Source: Pseudoneobacillus sp052180215 (GTDB lineage Bacteria; Bacillota; Bacilli; Bacillales; Cytobacillaceae). From it: a DNA stretch of 64,000 nucleotides. Shown here one piece after another: positions 51,516-59,121 of the stretch. The stretch lies in NCBI RefSeq assembly GCF_052180215.1, contig NZ_CP197471.1, forward strand, positions 3,806,001 to 3,870,000, in the 5' to 3' direction. The notes under the pieces were generated by a model. That model saw only the letters and a program-made list of their open reading frames with translations. It made no database searches and was not told the origin of the DNA. The translations under genes were made by a program, and so were the position numbers. How positions within the stretch are numbered: the first letter of the stretch is position 1; the number at the start of each line of letters is the position of its first letter.

Positions 51516-53051
51516 CTAATTACCGCCGCCGAATTGTTGCATAAGATAGGTGGCTTGGTTATTGGATTTCGAAATGGCTTTTTCCATCGCGGTAAATTGG
51601 CGCCAGTAGCGGTCTTCTACTTGGGTTAGGCGGTCTTCAAATCGGGATATTTGATTGTCAAGGCTGTCTAGATTTCTTCCTAGAACAAAAGTATAATTCA
51701 CACTTGATGCCTTACCCGCTTTTTGTTCAATATCTCCCATAGTGGCTTTAATGTCATCACGTAAGCGACGGGCAAGACCTTTTTCACCTGTTGTATCCCC
51801 ATCTTTTGCAAAGAGTTCATAAACAGCATTAGGATCCTCAGAAATAGCTGCTTTCAATTTATCCGGGTCAACTATCAACTTTCCTCCCTCAAGATAATTA
51901 CCTGAAGTAGTAATCCCAATTTTAGAAAGTTGATTTTTAGAGATAATACTTGTAACAGATGAATATAAGCTTGTACGCATTTTTGTTAAGGCACTTGAAA
52001 GAATGGAATCTCCTCTTAAAGTACCACTTTTAGCTTTTTCTTCCCACAACTCAATGGTTTTATCGTCCATTGCTTCTCTTTGTTCTTTTGTTAATGGTTG
52101 GTAATCACGATACCGTTTTTCATCCAATTTATCTTGAATTTTTTCAATGGTTGTATTGTATTTATCAACAAATTTAACTATTGTTTCAAGAATTGCATCC
52201 ACATCTGGTGTGGATGAGAAAGTAACTGGTGAAGTTGTTGCCTTTTTGGCTGTAAATTCTACGCCATTAATATTAAAGTTATTAGAGGAACGTTTAATCT
52301 CCATTCCATTATATTTAATTGTTGCATTTAATCCGTCTGAACCTGAAGGTGGAACTCCTTGAGCAGCAATTGTATTAGTAGCATCTAGCTTTAAAGTCTC
52401 CCAAAAATGTCCCGCTGTACCTGATGCAAGATCACTTGATAACTCTATTTCAGTTCCTGCAGTTGTCTCACCAGAGTTTTTGGCAATTAGAGACAATTTC
52501 CCAGTCTGTTTATCATAAAAAGCAGACACACCTGAGTTAGCATTTATTTTTTCAATTATACTATCCAAAGTATCTTTTGTTGGATCAATGGTTATTTCGG
52601 TCCCTCTAGTTTCTAATACACCATTTTTATCTATCGCTTTAATAGTTATCTTTTGTGCAGCTATCGAAGTGCCTAGTATGGCTGATGGATTTGTTATACC
52701 TGATGATGATTTAGAATACATCGTTGCTGCTTTAGCTAAGTTTACAACTTCAATAGATCCTGAAAAATCAATTGTTGAATTGATATTTTTTATAGATATT
52801 GCTTCAGAATCTGAGATTGTAATGGACTTTTTTACATAAGACCCTTGTTTCATAACTCCATCAAAAGTTAATTGATCAAGTTCTAATAGTGACTTATTCA
52901 TATCGCGGTAATCATCACGTCGCCATTCCATATATTGTTTCTTTTGAGTCAATTTATCGAGAGGCACTCTTTCAGCCTTCATTAAATCAGATACCATTTG
53001 ATCGATATCCATGCCACTGGCAAGTCCGCCAATTCGCATATTACTAGCCAT
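51516..53051 (-). CDS. fliD: flagellar filament cap protein FliD
   Basis: 511 residues: FliD_N (1-110, RIGGLASGMDIDQMVSDLMK), a variable middle, FliD_C (~240-480) and coiled-coil end (DNQISRFEDRLTQVEDRYWRQF). Caps the filament and folds exported flagellin. GAGGTG precedes ATG. Confidence 0.96.
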   Translation of the reverse strand: MASNMRIGGLASGMDIDQMVSDLMKAERVPLDKLTQKKQYMEWRRDDYRDMNKSLLELDQLTFDGVMKQGSYVKKSITISDSEAISIKNINSTIDFSGSIEVVNLAKAATMYSKSSSGITNPSAILGTSIAAQKITIKAIDKNGVLETRGTEITIDPTKDTLDSIIEKINANSGVSAFYDKQTGKLSLIAKNSGETTAGTEIELSSDLASGTAGHFWETLKLDATNTIAAQGVPPSGSDGLNATIKYNGMEIKRSSNNFNINGVEFTAKKATTSPVTFSSTPDVDAILETIVKFVDKYNTTIEKIQDKLDEKRYRDYQPLTKEQREAMDDKTIELWEEKAKSGTLRGDSILSSALTKMRTSLYSSVTSIISKNQLSKIGITTSGNYLEGGKLIVDPDKLKAAISEDPNAVYELFAKDGDTTGEKGLARRLRDDIKATMGDIEQKAGKASSVNYTFVLGRNLDSLDNQISRFEDRLTQVEDRYWRQFTAMEKAISKSNNQATYLMQQFGGGN

Positions 53052-53064
53052 ATAAACACCTCAT

Positions 53065-53433
53065 TTAAATCTTTTTATCAACAAGTAACCCCAAAAATTC
53101 GGTCATTGCTGCATATGTATCTAGCAGCTTTTTTGAAGGGATTTCTCTAACTACTTCCTTAGTTGCATCATCTACAATGGTAACATAATATTCATTTAAC
53201 TTTTCGTGGTATTGAAATTTTAGAGAAGTGTGAGTAGGCTCTAAAAAGTCATTCATCCCCTGCACAATCTCTTTTACTCTTTCTTTTGGAAATTTTAAAG
53301 TCTCTTGTTCTATTGTTTTTTGTTTCTCTGCTTCTACTAAAGTAGAGTCACTATTTTGATTTGATTTGACTTCTTCCGTCACGTTAGCATTCATCGTTGA
53401 GGAAAGATTGGAAGACGATAGACGTTCAATCAT
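53065..53433 (-). CDS. flaG: flagellar protein FlaG
   Basis: 122 residues with a C-terminal FlaG domain (LKFQYHEKLNEYYVTIVDDA ... EVVREIPSKKLLD). Affects filament length in other bacteria. First gene of flaG-fliD-fliS-fliT. AGGGGGAACC precedes ATG, with a sigma-D promoter 35 nt upstream of the start. Confidence 0.92.
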   Translation of the reverse strand: MIERLSSSNLSSTMNANVTEEVKSNQNSDSTLVEAEKQKTIEQETLKFPKERVKEIVQGMNDFLEPTHTSLKFQYHEKLNEYYVTIVDDATKEVVREIPSKKLLDTYAAMTEFLGLLVDKKI

Positions 53434-53467
53434 CTTGGTTCCCCCTGTGTATAGGTCTTTACTTATT

Positions 53468-53493
53468 TTATCGGTTTAAATCTCAGAAATTTA
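53468..53493 (-). promoter_or_regulatory. sigma-D promoter of flaG-fliDST
   Basis: On the minus strand TAAA-N15-CCGATAAA, a perfect match to the sigma-D consensus. Confidence 0.9.
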
Positions 53494-53602
53494 ACTAGAT
53501 AGATAATTAATTCTAATTAATTATAGTATAAATTGATTTCTACAAATGGTATAATAAAATTATAGGAACATACATTCTGTTTTTTGTTTAGAGGTGATAA
53601 AT

Positions 53603-54452
53603 TTGAGTTGGAATGAATTTTCATCTGTTCAAAAAAATATATTATTTGCTAGTATCATTGCAGATGGAGAGATTACAAAACTATATCCTAAAAGTAGAAG
53701 GAAAAATAATAGCTATAGGGAGCATTTTAGTTTAGAACAATTGAACTATAGAAGATGGAAAGCACACTTTCTTAAAGAATTGTTATATTTTCGAACCAAT
53801 CATAGCTACCTAGTTTCTAAGTCTTCAACCATATTTACAGAATTATATCCCTACTTTTATAAACAAAATGGACAAAAACGAATACCAGTTGAACTACGGC
53901 TTCTGTACACTCCCCCAATTTCTTGCTGTACTCTATCTAGATGATGGATCTTTAAGCATTTCCAAAAGAATTAATCATAATAAAAAATTGGTCTACTTAA
54001 CTCCGCATATTTATTTGTATCTACAAAACTATCAAGTAGATGAACTTCAAGTATTACAACTACATATTCAAAAAATATTCGGTTTCAATTTTAAATTAAC
54101 AAAACGTCCAGATGGATATGGTTATGTTTTAAAACTAAATAAGATTGAAGAAAATATGAAGTTTTTAGAGTTAGTAAAAAATGTAGCATCGAATTGTCAA
54201 GACATGAATTATAAGTTTGATTGGAAGGCGCGTTTCGAACAAGAAAAAAAGAAATTTGAACATTTATCTAATTACACCATTCTAACTTCAGACTCAAATA
54301 GAAACAAAAACTATTCAAACGAGGAGGTAAAAACAATTATCCAGATGAAGAAAGCTGGCTTTAGTGATCAAGAGATTGCCAAAACTTTAAATAGAACTTA
54401 TTGGTCAATCGTATACAAGATAAAAGAAATAAGAAAAGATGGCCATCTATAA
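53603..54452 (+). pseudogene. free-standing LAGLIDADG homing endonuclease gene, frameshifted
   Basis: Two LAGLIDADG motifs are seen: ILFASIIADGEI near the N-terminus and FLAVLYLDDGSL in the middle, with the Asp residues that bind catalytic metal. The C-terminus has a helix-turn-helix-like KAGFSDQEIAKTLNRTYWSI. The frame breaks: the first part runs 53603-53944 and the second, shifted +1, 53868-54452; the join should lie around 53880-53920. Together they would give about 280 residues, normal for the two-motif family. TTG 53603 has GAGGTGAT upstream. It is transcribed opposite to hag, ends 25 bp from hag exon 2, and is very AT-rich. Probably inactive now, unless the frameshift is a sequencing error. 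Confidence 0.85.
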
Positions 54453-54467
54453 GATGACCATCTTCTT
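54433..54467. terminator. hag / endonuclease bidirectional terminator
   Basis: AAGATGGCCATC ... GATGACCATCTT, a 12-bp stem with one mismatch; the endonuclease stop codon is in the loop. T-rich on the minus strand (TTTTCTTATTT) after hag. Confidence 0.7.
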
Positions 54468-54476
54468 AAGTCAAGA

Positions 54477-54521
54477 TTAACGAAGAAGTTGAAGAACTCC
54501 TTGTGGTTGTTGGTTCGCTTG
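54477..54521 (-). CDS. hag: hag exon 2 (flagellin C-terminus)
   Basis: 15 codons QANQQPQGVLQLLR-stop, the canonical flagellin C-terminus. If spliced to exon 1 ending at 54897 (AQAMLA), the product reads AQAMLAQANQQPQGVLQLLR, the Bacillus consensus. It exists only as a downstream exon: no start codon or SD serves it. Confidence 0.85.
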   Translation of the reverse strand, partial: QANQQPQGVLQLLR

Positions 54522-54896
54522 CTTTGCGACTGCACTTTTCAGTTACAGAATAGACTATATCTTCATCCATGATTTCCATGGAGCTGGGCACTTCGAACAG
54601 TATTTCACTGCCCTACGAGATTCATAGTCATAGCCGTTTCGCCTTAGACCGTATTCTCTAGTCGTTGAACCTTCTCCAGAGTTTCCTCAGAGGAGCTTGG
54701 CTGCTGATTATCCATTGTTTCATCTCCATCATTTTCAGACCTTCACGCTGACCGTTTCCAGTTACGTTGTGGTTGATGAAGCTTTAGGAAGTTCCAGCAA
54801 TTCACCCAGTTATACTCCAGCTCGTTACCAAACTGGACGCCCTTCTAATCATTATCTCAAGAGTTGTAAAACTCCTTGAGGCATCTGATTCGATTG
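54522..54896 (-). other. group I self-splicing intron in hag
   Basis: About 375 nt. Core elements on the minus strand in order: P AATTGCTGGAA (54802-54792), Q AATCAGCAGC (54709-54700), R GTTCAACGACTAGA (54670-54657), S AAGATATAGTC (54563-54553); GACTA of R pairs with TAGTC of S (P7). A P2-like hairpin TCCAG...CTGGA precedes P. Proposed borders obey the group I rules, exon 1 ending in U (GGCT) and intron ending in G (CAAAG). I cannot find a convincing P1 pairing for this 5' border. No ORF inside. The first 45 nt of the intron encode a second flagellin tail. Confidence 0.85.
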
Positions 54897-56765
54897 AGCC
54901 AACATTGCTTGTGCTGCTTGAGAAAGAATTGAATTCTTAGTTTGAGTCATCATCTCTTTTGCCATATCGACGTCACGTACACGAGACTCAGCAGCTGTTA
55001 AGTTTTCAGAAGAAGTACCTAGGTTGTTAATTGTATGCTCTAAACGGTTTTGGAAAGCACCAAGCTTAGAACGCTCTGTAGAAACTTCTTCAATTGCAGA
55101 ATTAATAACAGAGATAGATGTTTGAGCACCTTGTTGTGTTGAAACATCTACAGAAGAAAGTGCTAATGATTGAACACTCATCGCATTAATGTCCACTTTC
55201 ATTGTTTGACCTTCATTAGATCCAATTTGGAATGATAATGAAGAGTCTGTTTTTGTATCTTGAGCTTCTTGTGTTTCTCTGAAGCTACTTAGTTTGTTAT
55301 TGAATAATGCTCTATTATCAACACTTAGTTTCAAGTCAGAAATTGCATTTGCTGTACCATCTTTACCAGCTACAACCACTTCTCCATCACTATTTAAGCT
55401 TACACTTCCAGCATCTAATCCAAATGCTGTTTCAATTTGCGCTGTTAGGTCTGAAATATCAGTGTCAGCAGCAATAGTTAGAGTTTGTTCGGTAATAGCT
55501 GATCCACTAATTTTACCATTAATCTTAATTTGATCTCCAACTTGTAAGCCAAAATCATTTCCTTCTGAATCTTGTAGATTTGTAAGTAGAGTAGTGCTTG
55601 AATTTGCAGTAACTGCTGCAGCTGAAGTTAATCCAAGATCATCACTTAAAGCTGTATTAGTTACAGTTAATTCTTCACCTTTTGCAGCAAGTACAAATTT
55701 ACCAGTGTTATCTAAAGACGCAGAAACTTTTCCTTTAAGCTCGGTATTAGCTTCAATTGCATCATTTATCATATCAACTACTTCTTGTTTAGAATACTCA
55801 TTTGTTGTTGCTGTTAGATCAATTGTCTGTGCAGTTCCATCGCCTAAAGTAATTTGAAGTTTGTCATTAGATCCTTCAGTTATTGTTAAGGCATTTCCTA
55901 CAGCAGCTTTTCCTGTATTTGTTACAGCAGTTGTTGTGTTAGTAACTGCTAAACCTGCAGTTGGAATATTTAATAATGAACTTGCAGTCCCTGCACTTGT
56001 CACTGTTAAAGCCGCACCAGGTGTTGCAGGAGTAAGAACTAATTCATGGCTTGCATTAAATGAAGCTGTAACCTTTGACAAATCAGCGGAATCAAGAGCT
56101 CCATCACTTGATTGAGATGCAGCTAATGCATCATTTATTTTTGTAGCAAGCTCAGATTCACTCCAAGTACCACTTTCGATTGTAATTGTTCTATTTGTAT
56201 TTGATGCTCCCTTAAGAACAATTGAATTATTTGTTGAATCAATTGTAAAAGCATCGTAACCTGTAGCGTTGCTTCCTAATACTGTTCCTCCAACAGATAA
56301 CTCAGCTGATTCTAATTTTGTACCTTGTGCAACTTTTCCACCAGCAAGGTCACCATTTAAAAGTTTCTTAGTGTTAAATTCAGTTGTTGAAGAAATACGA
56401 TTAATTTCTTCTTTTAACTGAGCAACCTCTTTTTGAATTTCTTTACGGTCAGCATCAGTAGAAGTATCGTTTGAAGATTGTACTGATAATTCACGCATAC
56501 GTTGAAGAATGTCATGAGTTTCGTTTAATGCACCTTCAGCAGTCTGGATTAAAGAAATACCATCTTGTGCGTTTTTAGAAGCCATATCTAAACCACGGAT
56601 TTGTCCACGCATTTTTTCAGAGATAGCAAGACCAGCTGCGTCATCTCCAGCTCGGTTGATACGAAGACCTGAAGATAATTTTTCCATTGACTTAGATTGT
56701 GCAGTTGAAGCACTGTTCAACTGACGATAAGTGTTAAGTGCTGCAATATTGTGATTAATACGCAT
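54852..56765 (-). CDS. hag: flagellin Hag (unspliced frame; exon 1 is 54897-56765)
   Basis: 637 residues, main filament subunit. Conserved D0/D1 N-terminus (MRINHNIAALNTYRQLN ... SGLRINRAGDDAAGLAISEK) and C-terminus (RVRDVDMAKEMMTQTKNSIL) flank a large Ser/Thr-rich central domain (~170-510), about twice the length of B. subtilis Hag. The unspliced frame ends AQSNQMPQGVLQLLR-stop using intron sequence; the spliced frame ends AQANQQPQGVLQLLR. Both are 637 residues. AAGGAGGAAAAT before ATG overlaps the second CsrA site; a sigma-D promoter is at 56864-56889. Confidence 0.95.
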   Translation of the reverse strand: MRINHNIAALNTYRQLNSASTAQSKSMEKLSSGLRINRAGDDAAGLAISEKMRGQIRGLDMASKNAQDGISLIQTAEGALNETHDILQRMRELSVQSSNDTSTDADRKEIQKEVAQLKEEINRISSTTEFNTKKLLNGDLAGGKVAQGTKLESAELSVGGTVLGSNATGYDAFTIDSTNNSIVLKGASNTNRTITIESGTWSESELATKINDALAASQSSDGALDSADLSKVTASFNASHELVLTPATPGAALTVTSAGTASSLLNIPTAGLAVTNTTTAVTNTGKAAVGNALTITEGSNDKLQITLGDGTAQTIDLTATTNEYSKQEVVDMINDAIEANTELKGKVSASLDNTGKFVLAAKGEELTVTNTALSDDLGLTSAAAVTANSSTTLLTNLQDSEGNDFGLQVGDQIKINGKISGSAITEQTLTIAADTDISDLTAQIETAFGLDAGSVSLNSDGEVVVAGKDGTANAISDLKLSVDNRALFNNKLSSFRETQEAQDTKTDSSLSFQIGSNEGQTMKVDINAMSVQSLALSSVDVSTQQGAQTSISVINSAIEEVSTERSKLGAFQNRLEHTINNLGTSSENLTAAESRVRDVDMAKEMMTQTKNSILSQAAQAMLAQSNQMPQGVLQLLR

Positions 56766-56776
56766 GTTTATTTTCC

Positions 56777-56809
56777 TCCTTGAATAATTAGTTCACATCC
56801 TTGTGAACT
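56777..56809 (-). promoter_or_regulatory. CsrA-binding leader of hag
   Basis: The hairpin AGTTCACA-AGGA-TGTGAACT (56809-56790) presents AGGA in its loop; CACAAGGATGTG contains the SELEX CsrA consensus ACARGGAUGU exactly. The SD AAGGAGG 8 nt beyond is the second GGA site. CsrA binding here blocks hag translation; FliW, encoded upstream, relieves it. Confidence 0.85.
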
Positions 56810-56863
56810 CTTTAGATAGTTCGAGTCGATAAGGTCGGCCGCCCTTATTCTCTCTTACTACTT

Positions 56864-56889
56864 TTATCGACAGCTTTATTTTTTGTTTA
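56864..56889 (-). promoter_or_regulatory. sigma-D promoter of hag
   Basis: TAAA (56889-56886), N15, TCGATAA (56870-56864) on the minus strand: one mismatch to TAAA-N15-CCGATAA. It overlaps the region just past csrA. Confidence 0.85.
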
Positions 56890-56911
56890 ATAGTTTTTTA
56901 TAATTTTTTGT

Positions 56912-57136
56912 TTAATTTTGTTTTTTTGTAAAGAATTTTAGGAGTTCTCCTATATTTTTTGAGGCTTGGGCATTCTCATTTCTTGTTTCTTCAAATAATT
57001 CTTTTCGTAATATTTCAATATTATTGGGAGCTTTGATGCCGATTTTCACTTGGTCATTCTTCGATTGAATAATGGTAATTTCGATGTCATCACCAATTTT
57101 TATAGATTCTCCATTTCTTCGCGTTAACACCAACAT
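56912..57136 (-). CDS. csrA: translational regulator CsrA
   Basis: 74 residues. MLVLTRRNGESIKIGDDIEI and VKIGIKAPNNIEILRKEL are the hallmark strands; it is an RNA-binding homodimer that represses hag. It is 6 nt after fliW and immediately upstream of hag. AAAGGGGTG precedes ATG. Confidence 0.97.
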   Translation of the reverse strand: MLVLTRRNGESIKIGDDIEITIIQSKNDQVKIGIKAPNNIEILRKELFEETRNENAQASKNIGELLKFFTKKQN

Positions 57137-57142
57137 CTAATT

Positions 57143-57580
57143 TCACCCCTTTTTCACTAACTGAAAGATTGGCTGTTTTGTTGTGTACTGACTATTGTTT
57201 AGGATAACTTGCTTGCCTTTTTTATTTTTCACATTTAGGATTATCGGTGCTTGAAGGTTTGCCGTTGTTTTTTCAAATGGATCCTGTACCGTTAGAATGG
57301 AATAGACCTGTACATCTTGTTCAGATGCAATATCTAATTCTTCTATAACAGAAGTATCTAACTCAAAGTCATATTCTTTGTTAAAAACAAACGGATTTGT
57401 AATGACAAATGCTAGGTAGTGGGATTCAACTGATTGTAGTACTGAAAAAACTTGGTCATCTGAAAGAGGTAGAATAATAAACTTTTTTTCTTCTTGGAAA
57501 CCAGGGATACCTTTTTCAAAAAATAAAATTTTTTCTTCATTCACTTCAATTTCACCATGATATTTTGAGTTGATATTCAT
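57143..57580 (-). CDS. fliW: flagellar assembly factor FliW
   Basis: 145-residue beta-barrel. FEKGIPGFQEEKKFIILPL and PFEKTTANLQAPIILNVKN are family hallmarks. It binds CsrA or flagellin in the partner switch that matches flagellin synthesis to export. Same transcript as csrA. Confidence 0.96.
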   Translation of the reverse strand: MNINSKYHGEIEVNEEKILFFEKGIPGFQEEKKFIILPLSDDQVFSVLQSVESHYLAFVITNPFVFNKEYDFELDTSVIEELDIASEQDVQVYSILTVQDPFEKTTANLQAPIILNVKNKKGKQVILNNSQYTTKQPIFQLVKKG

Positions 57581-57594
57581 TGATTCTCCGTCCT

Positions 57595-58185
57595 TTATAT
57601 AGATTGCTCATAATTGATACCAACATATTTAAGGTTTTCAAAATCTATTTTTAAAGAGTTGTACTGTTTAAGCGAAATGTTAACTTTACCAGGTGTGTAT
57701 TGGATATTTGGCTTGTTAATTCTACTTTTAATAATTGGTTTATTAGGAGTCACATTGATTTCTACTTTTCCTGGATCATATCCTATTTCTACACTACCTT
57801 GATGTGGAAGCCAGCCAATATTGAATTCCAGCATAGGCGAATAAGCATTTCTCGCAGCCTGTTCAGCAATTATATTTCCACCATTTTCAATCTTCATTAG
57901 CTCATCTCCCTCTTGGGAGCGTCTGGCAATCCCTTCTAACCAACCTTCATAACCTAATTGAGCTGCCTCATCCATTCTTTTGAAAATACTTTTTAAATCA
58001 ATATCCTCACGTGCTTTTGTTTGATTAATCGTGAGTTTAGAGGGAGTACGATTAATTTCCAAATCGGCTGCTGGTTGTTGAATGTCTAATTCTGCTTTAG
58101 GTTGTTCAATTTCTTGAATAGGCTGTTGCGTATTCATTTTAATTTTTGCATAATTAGATTCCAATCTTATCTGTGGTAGATTCAT
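57595..58185 (-). CDS. yviE: YviE-like DUF6470 protein
   Basis: 196 residues. MNLPQIRLESNYAKIKM, repeated short strands with PQAELDIQQP-like units, and the helix YEGWLEGIARRSQEGDELM are typical of YviE, a gene always between flgL and fliW in bacilli. Function unknown. ATG 58185 has AGGAG 9 nt upstream; the upstream TTG (58194) overlaps the SD. Confidence 0.85.
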   Translation of the reverse strand: MNLPQIRLESNYAKIKMNTQQPIQEIEQPKAELDIQQPAADLEINRTPSKLTINQTKAREDIDLKSIFKRMDEAAQLGYEGWLEGIARRSQEGDELMKIENGGNIIAEQAARNAYSPMLEFNIGWLPHQGSVEIGYDPGKVEINVTPNKPIIKSRINKPNIQYTPGKVNISLKQYNSLKIDFENLKYVGINYEQSI

Positions 58186-58230
58186 GTATCTCAACTCCTA
58201 GTAAAAAAAGCTATTCATACGAATAGCTTT

Positions 58231-59106
58231 CTATCTTAAAAAGTCCATTAAGGTCGGTTGAATAATTCTTGCACTCACACTTAGGGCAGCACGATGGACA
58301 CTTTCTTGCGTTTTCAAGTCTGTAATCACTCGTTCTATATCTGCATCTTCATTATCAGAAAGAACTCGATTAGCCATGACTTCTTGTTGAGCGATACGAT
58401 CATCAATCATTTCTAAACGGTTATAACGTGCACCTAGTTCTGAACGTTCACCTGACATATTGTCCATTACATTATCTAAATCTTCCAAAAGAGTATCAAA
58501 ATCCTCAGTTGTAGTTCCGTCCAACCCTGTTTGAATTTTATGAATGGTATCAAAAAGATCTTGGCTAAAAACATTCGAAGAATTGATGTTAGCTCTTAAA
58601 GATACTCCACGAGAAACTTCTACCATATAAGGTTCTAAATTAGCTTCAACTGTAGGTGGATTGCCATCTTTTATAGGTGCATTGGTAACATCAGTTCCAT
58701 TATAAATATATCTTCCGGAAACCTGAGTGTTGGCAACCTGAACTAAATCACTTTTTATTTGTTCAATTTCACGGGCAACTGCTTGTTTATCTGATGGGCT
58801 TAACGTCCCATTTTTCCCTTGAATGACTAGTTCACGTACACGCTGTAGTCCACTATTTGCTTGTTCGATACCAGCTTCCGAATTTTCCATCCATAAGTAT
58901 AGCTCAGAAAGATTACGTTTATACTGTTCCACTTCTGTAAGATTCGAACGATAGAACATACCTTTCATTGCAACCACCGGATCATCTGATGGCTTGGTTA
59001 TTTTTTTACCTGTAGAAAGCTGGTCTTGATATTGCCCCATTCTTCTATAGCTTTCACTAATATTACGAAGTGAGTTCCCTGCCAGCATTGATTGCGTGAC
59101 GCGCAT
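58231..59106 (-). CDS. flgL: flagellar hook-filament junction protein FlgL
   Basis: 291 residues with flagellin-like N-terminus (MRVTQSMLAGNSLRNISESY) and C-terminus (AALSVSARIIQPTLMDFLR). Second hook-associated protein. AGGTAGGTG precedes ATG. It follows flgK by 15 nt. Confidence 0.95.
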   Translation of the reverse strand: MRVTQSMLAGNSLRNISESYRRMGQYQDQLSTGKKITKPSDDPVVAMKGMFYRSNLTEVEQYKRNLSELYLWMENSEAGIEQANSGLQRVRELVIQGKNGTLSPSDKQAVAREIEQIKSDLVQVANTQVSGRYIYNGTDVTNAPIKDGNPPTVEANLEPYMVEVSRGVSLRANINSSNVFSQDLFDTIHKIQTGLDGTTTEDFDTLLEDLDNVMDNMSGERSELGARYNRLEMIDDRIAQQEVMANRVLSDNEDADIERVITDLKTQESVHRAALSVSARIIQPTLMDFLR

Positions 59107-59121
59107 GTTTTATTCACCTAC

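Noticed and set aside
53868..53944. Programmed frameshift in the homing endonuclease
   Set aside because: No slippery codon, internal SD or stimulatory structure is evident; decay or a read error is more likely.
54522..54896. c-di-GMP-controlled (allosteric) group I intron as in Clostridioides
   Set aside because: No GEMM-like aptamer lies next to the intron; the only aptamer in the window is 36 kb away.
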